Source of the DNA: Balaenoptera acutorostrata
Lineage: Eukaryota > Chordata > Mammalia > Artiodactyla > Balaenopteridae
Reading direction: 5' to 3'
Length of the DNA stretch: 64,000 nucleotides
Assembly (NCBI RefSeq): GCF_949987535.1
Contig: NC_080075.1
Location: 930,001 to 994,000, forward strand
In this document: positions 51,987 to 63,900 of the stretch, piece by piece
Layout of the letters: each line of letters opens with the position of its first letter
Position numbering within the stretch: the stretch's first letter is position 1
The notes under the pieces: generated by a model
Databases searched by the model: none
Seen by the model: only the letters and a program-made list of their open reading frames with translations
What the model was told of the DNA's origin: nothing
Program-made: the position numbers and the translations under genes

Positions 51987-54900
51987 TTATATCTGTCCAC
52001 ATTCTGTGATAATAATTCTTCGACTAACAGACCCTTTAGGAGAACCAAATGATTCAATCTTTTTCACAGTATCCATGCCATCTTTAACAAACCCAAATAC
52101 TACATGCTTAAAGTCCAAATGCTCTGCTTTTTTCAGTGTTATGAAAAATTGAGAATTATTGGTATCCTTGCCTCGATTGGCCATGGATAGTAAGCCAGGA
52201 CTGGTATGTTTCACATCAAAATTTTCATCTTCAAATTTATCTCCATAAATGGACCGTCCTCCTGTTCCATCGTGTTTGGTGATATCTCCCCCCTGAAAAA
52301 AGATTTCAATTAACAGGAATCTCAAATAAAATGTTAAAATACATACAGAACTAACCACTAAAGGGTAGGTCCTAAACACCCAGCTTCTTTGAGAATGTAG
52401 TCTGAAAACTCAGAAATACCCAGTTGTGAAAGCAGACAAAAAATGAAACGATCTTTTTCCCACCCTTGATTTCTAGCAGGTTCAAGGCATTAAAAATATG
52501 AACCGTTTTAGGCTGAAAGTTCTTGTGGGGACAGAAGCTGGGGGTGTGGAAATGCTAAAGAAGTCTAAAGAAAATTATAAGCACGGAGAAACACCCAAAT
52601 TTCCCAAGTTGGTGTGCTGCACATTTCTAGACACCCATTGTGATGTAGAGTTAAGACTTACTTGGCAAACAAAATCTGGAATCACTCTGTGAAAAATGGA
52701 GTTCTTGAAACCAAAGCCCTTCTCTCCAGTGCACAGTGCTCTGAAGTTCTCAGCAGTTTGAGGAACAATGTTTGAAAATAATTCCATGGTTATACGTCCC
52801 AGAGGCTCATCATCTGCGCAAACATCAAAAAACACCACAGGATTTGTCTCCTTTGCTCTCGGTGATACCTGTTCTTCCTGGAGTTTCAATAAATTCTGTT
52901 GACATTCTTCAAATTTTTTCTTAAAACAATCAGCCATTTCTTTAGTTTTAAATCTCACTGCAAGCTGTTCCACTTTGGCTTCTCCATCTATTAAACAACA
53001 AACAACACAGTGACCTTTGTGTTATAATAACTTATAAATTGTTTTATGTATTTGTTATCAATTTTAGAAAAATCCCCAAACCGGAAAGAAGCATTTGCGT
53101 GTAGAGCTCACCAGCATAATCTGAGGCAGTCCAAACTAAAGCATTGTTGGAAACATTCAAGGGTTTCAGTTCCATTGTTCTGGTGATGACATGGTTTGCA
53201 CACACTTTGAGCACCTGGTCTCTTCTCATGAGGACCCGGTAGTAATTCTTCATCGTGTGCCAGAGGATCTTCATGTCTCCAACCCCACGCTCCTTCCACT
53301 GACTGGCCTCTCGATCCCACCTGTAAAGTTTGGCTCTCTCTTTAAATAAAATTTCTTCATCTTCTTCTCCAGATTTTACTTCTACCTGTGACAAGAGATG
53401 AAATTATCTATAAGCTGCTGCTTATAAAATATTCCATAACAAATTCCAAGATCCAAATTCCTTAAGACACTGGCATGAACAGAATTTGAAACCTGTTAAC
53501 ATCCTAGGGTTACAAATACATCTGATTTGGATGAGGCAGGAAAAATTTGTCATTACACATTTTCCTCTTACGTAACATTCTTCCTCATTTTGGAAACTAA
53601 ATACATTCTTTTACAAGAGAGGTTTCAAAAAAATGCTTGTTCTTAAATATTACCTGCTGATTGAGGTTGAAACTGATAAGAGTAATTTGCCTAAAACAAC
53701 ATTCTTGTCCAGAAAAAGTACAATTTACTTTTTCTTGAAAGGACTGTGGCAAATATGAGATTAGATGCTGGTTGGGGTTTTTTTTTTTGCCCCTAGAATT
53801 ATGTTACTGAAAACAAACATGAAAAATTAAGTTCTTCCCAAAGATTTCATATAGAATTTACCAAATAACATTTGTATATAAATTTTTTTAAAAAGACTAT
53901 TTGAACTTAAAGGCTGAACTTCTAATAAAGAGCTTCCATTTGAAATGGTCAATGTTCTGAAAGAAATGCAAATAAGGCCAGCCCTACAAATCAAGCCCAT
54001 GTCAAGTTTTACACTTAAAATGTGAAGTTATTAGTAAGGTTTTCATTCTTCAATATTTACCTCTGGTAATGACACTATTGGTTCAAAATGGATATCTTCA
54101 TTATGAACTACCTCTTCATCACTACCATCTTCATCTTCGCCAACTTTACTGGTTGACTGTGCTCCGAACACAGCTGCTCCAGTATTTGCCCACTGGAAAT
54201 TTTTATCTGATGAATAAATTAGGATACTTAAACAGTGGTATCTATTTTAATAAGCTTTTAATCCCAGTTAGATTACTTTATGAATGAATCTAATTTCCAA
54301 TGATGTAACATACTTCTAATAATGTTTAAACTTGTACTCTTCTGGCATGTTAAACTCATGTAGTGAGTACACAGGACTTTTAGTAACGTTTATGCCTGGA
54401 TATACAGATAGGGTCTAGGATCGTCTGAGCCTTAGGTCTTCATGATACTAAACTACACAAGAACTTTCAGTAATGAAGCAGGTTCTTAATTAAAAGTACA
54501 TACTTTGAAACTCTGAAAACCCAGCTCAGCTCCAAAGGTAGTTCATTTCATAAAACATTCTATCACATGAAAAATATAACTTTTGAACCTAAAACTCTTC
54601 TCAAAGAAGCCAAATCTGCTACTTCCATATTAGCCGAAGCAGACTAAACACATGTTTATAACTTCTCTACCTCAACTTCCTCCTAAGGGTAACTAGAGCT
54701 GGAGCTTAAACTTCTTGGCCAGGTGGCACTGGCAGCTTTGGGAGAAGCTGACCCCCACTGTCCTCAAGCAATACTAGGCTTAACTTAGTTAAGGGGTGAA
54801 AAGGCTCCCCACTCCCACACAGAGGAACAAAGACTTTTCCTCTCCCTCACAGGGAGAAGGTGAAAACTAAAAGCTTCTTCACCCACATCTCAAATTAAGG

Positions 54901-57900
54901 ACCTAGCCTGCTAATACATTCCCCACTATCTTAGAGGAAAGAAACCTCTCAACTCTTCATCTCTTGCTGACAAATCACTGCTCTCTAATCCTACATCTGA
55001 TGCAAAAACTCAGGAGAAGGCAAAAATGTCACGGATCAGTTAAAAACTCAGCACCCTGAAGAAAGAACAAAATGAGTGTCTAAAGCAGTAACTCCTAAGC
55101 CAGGTTAAATGAGGAGAAAAAAACAAGAAAAAAGAAAAAAATTCTTAAGAAGATACAGCAAAAGAATGCTCTGAAACAAGAAGAGCACAATCTCAGGTTG
55201 TGTGGGAACAGTAACCACAGATCTACATGATACACAGGCGTAGGGCTCAAAAATAACTGGCTCAGGAACTCCCAAGCAGAAAAAATTTTTAAATTACCCC
55301 AATACCCTGAGAGGTATGGCAGAAAGTCTCAAAATTCCTCTGAAGCAATGGTTCTTAACACTGGGTGCATATTAAAATAACACCAACAGCTTCTGTAAAA
55401 TACCAATGCCTGGGCCGCACACCCAGAGAGCCCAACATAACTATCAGGTGTTTCTTTTTTCTTTAAAAAGCTCCCAAGAAATTCTAATATGAAGCCAAGA
55501 GTTGAAAACCACTGTTCTAAAGGGACAGGAGAAAGAACTTACACAGTAAGAGTATAAAGATGTGCACGTCAATAATACCAAGTTAACAACAACTGTGTTC
55601 TAGATAATAGTACCTAGGAAGATTCTACTGTGTCTGGGTTTAATGAAAACATTACCTAATCTCAAGGAAATACGATAAAATGTGTCAAATCACGGACAAA
55701 GGGGAGCAGCAGATAAACAGGTGTTCCTTGTGTTCTCTTAGTTTCCATATGAAATATTACACAAAAGACAGGGAGTGACCGACAGACCTGCCTGTGAAGA
55801 GGACTTTCAGGAGAAGACAGGAAAAAAAAGGAACAAAAGAAAACGTGAAACAAAAATAAAATGAACATAACAGAAGAGGAGGAAAGGATTAAAAAAAAAA
55901 AAAAGACTCCTGGTAGCTTAAAACCAACCAAAACAAAAAGTTTAAGATCAAAAAGGTCCACACAATGCCAGAAATAAGTTTAAAAAACAAAAAACCATTC
56001 TGGTGAAATTGATTACCTTAAAAAAAAAAAAAAAATTAAATCCCACAAGCTCTTAATCAAAGAAGGCAAGATAAAATTCTAAAATATTAAAAAAACTTAC
56101 AGTAGTGTGAAAATTCCCCATGAAAAGCTATGAAATTGATTCCAGGGGAATTTAGTTTCAAAATGCTATTCTGTGCTTATTAGCACAACCTAATTAAATA
56201 AAGCAGGCATTCAACACGCAAGAAAACTAATGATAATTTAAAGGAAAGTAATGACCAAATCTGAAGATAAATAAAAAACAAACAAAAGAACTGATAAAAC
56301 CAAAAGCTGGGCTTCCCTGGTGGCGCAGTGGTTGAGAGTCTGCCTGCTAATGCAGGGGACACGGGTTCGAGCCCTGGTCTGGGAGGATCCCACGTGCCGC
56401 GGAGCGGCTGGGCCCGTGAGCCACAGCTGCTGAGCCTGCGCGTCTGGAGCCTGTGCCCCGCAACGGGAGGGGCCGCGACGGTGAAAGGCCCGCGCATCGC
56501 GATGAAGAGCGGTCCCCGCACCGCGATGAAGAGTGGCCCCCGCTTGCCGTAACCGGAGAAAGCCCTCGCACGAACCGAAGACCCAACACAGCCAAAATAA
56601 ATAAATAAATAAATAAATAAATAAAAAGTAGCTATAAAAAAAAAAAAAAAAAAAAACCAAAAGCTACTTCTTTGAAAAGACAAAACACAAATTCCTGTCA
56701 GATCTAAGAACAAAACAAGAAATGTAGTTTAAAAAAGAGCTTGGTAAATAATCTCACGGAAAAAGGAGTGAACATCAGCAAATAATACTCAGGGCGAGCC
56801 TCCCACATGGCATTTGAGTCTTGCCTACCTCACACTTTATTGTACAGTACTGATGGAGTACTTTGAAAAAGGTATACCAAGTATCAAGCAACCTAACACA
56901 TCAATTTTTATTTGGCTTTTTATTTGTGGATAATTATACCCACTCTACTGTTGTATCTGTTGACCTATGACCCTGTGACTTCAGGCTACTTATTAATAAA
57001 TTAAAAATAAAGCAACCTGACATCAGTAAAGCTATGAATTCCAACATAACGTAGCATCTGAAGGTAATTTCTAAAAGTTTTATATGTGTTTCCATAATGA
57101 CAGGAACTGTTTTTTTTGTTTTGTTTTTGCTGATTGGCTAAACCCAGTGTTAGTGAAACAAGTAAAAATATGTGAGAGGGAAGAACACTATTCTGAATTA
57201 GATTAATCATGTAAGTATGTATCTTCAATAAAATTTATTCGACAAATCAAGCATCTTGTTCAATTTAGGTGGTGCTATAATCAGATACATGAAAGCTATC
57301 TTAAGAATGAGAAAATATGCTAATTGTTTCAAGCTTTTGAAACAGTCAAGGAAAAGGATTATTTTCTACAAATGATACCCAAATGGACCAAAAATAGAAA
57401 AAATCACTGGAAAAGATGGGAAAGCTCACCAGTTATAAATGATCACAACCCTTATATTAAAAAGCACAATCAAGGATACTGCAAAAATAAAAAACTGCAA
57501 AATCTCCTTAAAAATTACTGATGCACAAATCTTGAAATATGAGTAAATCAAAAGTGTAACTAAAAGAACAATCTGCCAATCCCAAGGTTATTCCAAAACT
57601 GGAGTGACGGTTCTGCATTTCAGGATGGGGAAGACTAGCACCATGAGTTACAATGAATTAAGAGAAAATTCTTATGGTTATATTAATAGTAGCAGAAATA
57701 ACAATAAAACAGAAGCCCTTCCTTTATTACAACACTAGACAGCTGGAGGGTAGGGCTGGGGAAACAAATGGCCAGGTGAGTAACAAAGGGCTTGCTCCTC
57801 CAGGTGTGCATATTTCTGTAATACAATCATTAAAACTGCTCCTCCTGATCTTACCTTTGGACCCAAAAGCAAAATCCCCAGAATTACTGGAAGCCAAGTC

Positions 57901-60900
57901 TGCAAATGACAGCCCTGTGCTACTTCCAAATCCAAATGAAACTGTTTTGCTTTCCACTGGCAAAAGGAAAAGAGCAATTTAATATTTCATTTAATACACG
58001 TTGAATATCAAAGCTTTACTCAGGACCCAAAGAGAATGGGGGTAGGACCTGCTGTACTACTGAGAGGGATGGGGTGGGATGGGGTGTGGAACATTTATAA
58101 TCTGGTTATCTCTCTGAAGAAAACTTATAAAAGACATCCAAGTTCTGAGCTTCTTCATTGTTATTAAGTTTTCAGGTACTGTTCTCAATGAACAATATAC
58201 CAAAATCATACCCAAAATCATTTTTTAAAAATGAGATGTAGATCTATACTAAGTCAGATAGAGAGCTATACAGTTTCTGCTTTACACAATCTAATATAAT
58301 CTAAAACATTCATTCAAAGGCAGGATTTCAGGAAATATCTAAAGATTTTTTGTATTCTCAACTGTAAAAAATAAGCTCATAAAAGCGAAATATTTCATGC
58401 CCCTTTATACATCACAAATTTTGTTTTAAGAAAGGGAGTTTCTGGATCTGCATTTAAAAGTCTATCTTCTCAAAATCACAGGTGTACCTTATGTAGTAAT
58501 GCATGCCTAGAAGGTTTTTATAAACATATATCAAATTGTACCTTGACTTGTAGAATCTGCATCATTTTCCTTTCTAGTAGATAAATCCACAGGTTTATCG
58601 GCAGTTTCAGAAGAAATAGGTGGTGAACTAACAGATTTGGTAGTAAACTCTGGTTCTTCAGATTTATACAAAAATGGTACAGTCACTTTACTGCCATCTG
58701 TACACACACTGTCAGCCGTGCTAGTTATGTCCTCATTCTGGGATTTCTGCAAAGAGGAAGTAACAAATAACTATGCCATTAAGTACTGATTGACAAAAAG
58801 AATCATATACCCTATTTTAAAACAAATTGAGGACTTGGAGTTCTGGACAAAATGGAGTAAGCACACTTTTCTCTCTCCCATTCCACCCTCCATCCTACCT
58901 CTCCCAGCACCTACAGCTGAATTGGACTGAAACAGATAAAGCAACTAGAAGAAGCCTCTGAAAAGTGGATGAAAGCAGAAGGATTAAAAATCTCAAGACA
59001 TGGGACTTCCCTGGTGGCGCAGTGGTTAAGAATCCGCCTGCCAATGCAGGGGACACGGGTTTGAGCCCTGGTCCGGGAAGATCCCACATGCCATGGAGCA
59101 ACTAAGCCCGTGCACCACAACTACTGAGCCTGTGCTCTGGAGCCCGTGAGCCACAACTGCTGAGCCCACATGCCACAACTACTGAAGCCCTAGCGCCTAG
59201 AGCCTGTGCTCCGCAACGGGAGAGGCCACCGTAATGAGAAGCCCGCGCACCACAACGAAGAGTAGCCCTTGCTCGCTGCAACTAGAGAAAGCCCGCGCAC
59301 AGCAACAAAGACCCAACACAGCCAAAAAAAAAAAAAAAAATGTATATATATATGGCCCACCGGTGAGGAGCACTAGCTGAGATGCAGGTGGCAGCTAGGC
59401 CTAGTGATGAGACCACGGAAAACTTGGCCTCCACAGGCCAGCCCGTCGGGGTCCCCGCACCACAGCCGGAACCCGAGGAGGTACTGGCCTGAGCCACGTG
59501 CCCCCATGCACACTGCTGGGGCGTGGGGGCACCTCCAGGCCACGTGGCCCATCATCCACAGGTGCCTGCTCCCAGCCAATGAGGCCAGTCCCTGCCTCCC
59601 GGACACAACCTCCTCCCAAACCCCCATAGCAACCATGGGTTCCGGAAATGGACTGGGCTGAGCCGAGGAGGAGAAAAGCGAGGTCGTGCCTGAGCCCCTT
59701 TGCTGACCCGCTTCCTACCTGCCTACAGCGGGTGTCACAACAAGAAAGTACTGAACCTGGAGGAAGAGGGTTTCTGGCCAGAGCTGCTGGATGGTGGCAA
59801 GAGATTTGAGATTTTCTCTGACTGTCCCCCAGTTTTACAGAAAAAGAAAGCCCCTCACTATGGTGGATGGTCCCCAGGTGTAAAGACTACTGGAGAGACA
59901 GGCAAAGTGACAATCTGAAATTCTGGCCTTACCAAATTCACTTTCAATCAAGACACCACAAACTTCCCCCCTCCTAAGAGCCATCTCATTAGAAAATGTA
60001 TTTATAGTAAACTTCTGTTTTTAACTTAGGAAAAAGAGAAAGAAAAAAAAAAAAAAAAAGACTCTCAAGACCTGAGGGATAATCTTGGTGAGAACCCTGT
60101 GGGAAATTTTTCCTGCCCCCACCCACTAACCCACATCCCAGGCAGGGTACCAGAGCTGTCCAAAACTGCAGCTGCCGACGGCACAGACGGAAAAGGGTCC
60201 AAGAAAAGTCAACTCTCCTTGGCCGAGGGTGGGGAATGTCATGAAATGATCCGTGTGCTGAATGATCAGAAAAACTCTGAAAAGCTGTTCTAACAATGTT
60301 CCAAGTAAGGACAAATACTCTTAAGACAAATGAAAAGATAGGTGTCAGGCAAAAAAATATAAAGCACAAAAGAAAATCAAATGGGACTTCACAATTGAAA
60401 AATACAATAACAGAAATAAAAAAATTTACAGAATGCTCCATCCAACTGCAGCAGTATACACGTTCCTCTCAAGCACGCATGGAACATTTATGAAGAAAGA
60501 CCACGTTCTAGACCATAAAACAAACTTTAGCAAGTTCAAGAGAACAGAAACCATACAAAGTATACTCTCAGTCCATAATGGAATTAAACTAGAAATCACT
60601 AACAAATATAGCTGAAAAAAAATCTCCAAATATCTGGAGATTAAACAACACATTTTTAATACACATGTCAAAGTCTCTGGACAAATTAAAAATACTTTGA
60701 ACTAAATAGAAATGAAACTACAGCTTACCAAAATTTGTGGTATGCCAACAAAAGCAAGGAAGGGGAACTCTGTACCACTAAATGCATATATTAAAAAGAA
60801 GATCTAAAATCGGTAAACTTTCACCTTAAAAAACTAGAGAAAGAAGAGCAGTATAAACGGAAAGCACAAAGAACTAAAGAAATAATGAAAAGCAGAGCAG

Positions 60901-63900
60901 AGATCAATAAAACAGGAAACAGAAAAATTAACAAAATAAAAAACGGATTCTTTGAAAAGGTCAATAAAATTTGATAAACCTCTAGCCAAGCTCACCAAGG
61001 AAACAAAACAGATGCCATAAATTACTAATATCAGAAATGAAACAGGAGCTATCAACACTAATCCATGGACATTAAACAGGTAATAAATTTCAATGAACTT
61101 CATACACTTCACAAACACTGTTATGCCCAAAAATTTGATAATGTAGAGGAAATGGACCAACCAATTCCTCAAAAGACACAACCTACCAAAACTGACATAA
61201 GAAACAGATAATATGAATAGGCCTATATTTATTAAAGAAAATGTTACCATCAATTAATATCCTTCCAAAAAAAAAATAATGATAATAAGTACCAGGGGGC
61301 TTCCCTGGTGGCGCAGTGGTTGAGAATCTGCCTGCTAATGCAGGGGACGCGGGTTTGAGCCCTGGTCTGGGAAGATCCCACATGCCGCGGGGCAGCTGGG
61401 CCCGTGAGCCACAATTACTGAGCCTGCATGTCTGGAGCCTGTGCTCTGCAACAAGAGAGGCCGCGATGGTGAGAGGCCCATGCACCACGATGAAGAGTGG
61501 CCCCCGCTTGCCACAACTAGAGAAAGCCCTCACACAGAAACGAAGACCCAACACAGCCATAAATAAATAAATAAAAATTTAAAAATAAGTACCAGGCCCA
61601 GATGGTTTCAGTAGTAATTCCTACAATGTGTTCCAGAAAAGAGAAGCAGAGGGAACACTCCCTAACAGAGTATGTGAAGCAAAAACTGATAGGAGAAACA
61701 AACATGCTCGGCAACACTCCTCTCAATAATCAATAGAACGAGCAGAAAAAAATCAGCAAGGATAGACTGGACTTGTACAACACAGTATCAACTGATTTGA
61801 TCTATTTAGAAACCTGTTTTCCCTGCAAAAACAATAATGAATGAACTGTGGTACATCCTCACAAGGGGATACCACCCAGTAACAGAAAGGAACATACTAT
61901 CACTACACACAGTAACTGGGCCAAACCTCAAAGGCATTATGCTTTTGAGCTTAATGAGTGAGTGAAAAAAGCTAGTATCAAAGGTTACATAATGTATGAT
62001 TCCATTCATGCTAGTCTGGAAAAGGCAAAAACGTAGAAACAGAAAACAGATCAGCAGTTACCAGAGGTTCTGGGTCGGGGAGGATCTGAACCGAAAGGGA
62101 CAGTAGGAAGGAATTCTTTGGGGTGTTGGAACAGTTCTGTACACTGCCTGCCTGTGGTGGGGATTACAAGAATCCAGGCATGTGTAAGAACTCACAGAAA
62201 ACATACACACAGCGAAAAGTGAATTTTCCTTACGTAAATCTATAAAATTAATACAAATGAAAAAAGTCGTTATTTCTTTTTTTTTTTAATTTTTATTTAT
62301 TTACTTATTTATGGCTGTGTTGGGTCTTAGTTCCTGTGTGAGGGCTTTCTCCAGTTGTGGCAAGCAGGGGCCACCCTTCATCGCGGTGCGCGGGCCTCTC
62401 ACCATCGCGGCCTCTCCTGTCGCGGAGCACAGGCTCCAGACGCGCAGGCTCAGCAACTGTGGCTCACGGGCCTAGTTGCTCCGCGGCATGTGGGATCTTC
62501 CCAGACCAGGGCACGAACCCGTGTCCCCTGCATTGGCAGGCAGATTCTCAACCACTGCGCCACCAGGGAAGCCCAAGTCATTATTTCTTAATGACTGAAG
62601 CACAAGGAGAAGACGGTCCATTCTGTTCGTGTCAAATGATTTAGGCTGACACAGCAGTATTATTCATAATAGCCAAAAAGAAGAAACAACCCAAATGACC
62701 ATTAACAGATGAACGGGTAAACAAAATGTGGTATGTTCATACACTGGAATATTATTCGGCCATAAAAAGGAACGAAATACAGATAAATGCTACAATGTGG
62801 ATATACCTCAAAAACTTACTAAGTAAAAGAAGACAGACACAAAGGACCACACATTATTATGTTTATATGAAATGTCAGAATAGGCAAATCTACAGAGACA
62901 AAGTACATCAGTGGTTATCCAGGCCTAGAGAAGATGGGTGGAAATGGGGAAGGGTGGTGACTGCTAGAGGTTAACAGGGCTTCTTTTTGGGATGATGAAA
63001 ATGTTCTAAAACTGACTGTGGTAAATATACAAAAAACCACTGAGCTGTACATTTTAAAATGGGTGAATTATATCACAATTAATGTTACCCCAAAAATGCA
63101 GGGTAGATTACTTGGGGGAGGGGAGTGTGTAATCCAGCTCCTAATACATTCGCCACTTAAGAGTCCATGAATGAACAACTCTTGTAGACAAATCAAATAC
63201 TGTATCCCCAATCCTCAGCACAGTGCCAGCTCATAGGAAGCACTTACAAATACAGTACACTTAGGTGTTTTATGCAAGGGATGCCTATCTGAAGATCTCG
63301 CATAGTCCAAGATGAATCAGACTGAGTATAAATCAGGAAGGGTGCATCCTAAGAGGATGTATATCTACACCCATTACACAGCACGCCTCAACTTTAATGG
63401 TTGTTAGTTCTCTGTTTTGTCTCTGTGTATCAAAGGGTGCTCTCCTCCAAAATTACAATTCATCTTGGCAATTTCTTTTTAACCCTTACAGTGGCTTATC
63501 ATGTTTAATTTCTGTACCAAAGGTATTTCTGAACAGCCCCTAAGACCGTTATTTAATGAACATTATGAGAGTGTTACAGGATATTTTACAAAAAGATTTT
63601 AAGTTATAACAATGATAACACAATAGTCACTCAAATAAGCCATTTCAACACCTATAAACAGCACAGTTCACAAAACACTGACAAAAGATACCAAGTCCTG
63701 TGTGCACCACAGCTGGGAAAAGAATAAACAATGTACAATTCAGTCCGTGCATCAGCACAGAGATTATTTTTCAGTGTTGTAAGTTTTGAAAAGCATAAAT
63801 TTTAAATAAATATTTTTAAGTTTTGCACACAAAAGAGTGAGGCCAAATTTAAAATGCATTGTTTCAATCTGCACAACCCAACTTTATATTATGACTGTAT

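Larger units (their letters stand above)
54207..57854. other. RANBP2 intron with a MER5-type element and a SINE
   Basis: Apart from the repeats listed separately, the sequence is unique in appearance, with purine-rich stretches at 55,790-55,910. Confidence 0.5.
58840..61800 (+). mobile_element. Old L1 in RANBP2 intron, split by two SINEs
   Basis: 58,840-58,980 looks like L1 5'UTR. 60,440-61,280 is ORF2 endonuclease-type text ([20 protein letters not shown]), and after the SINE at 61,297 it continues with the PGPDGF-type segment at 61,595. All frames are broken. Confidence 0.65.
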
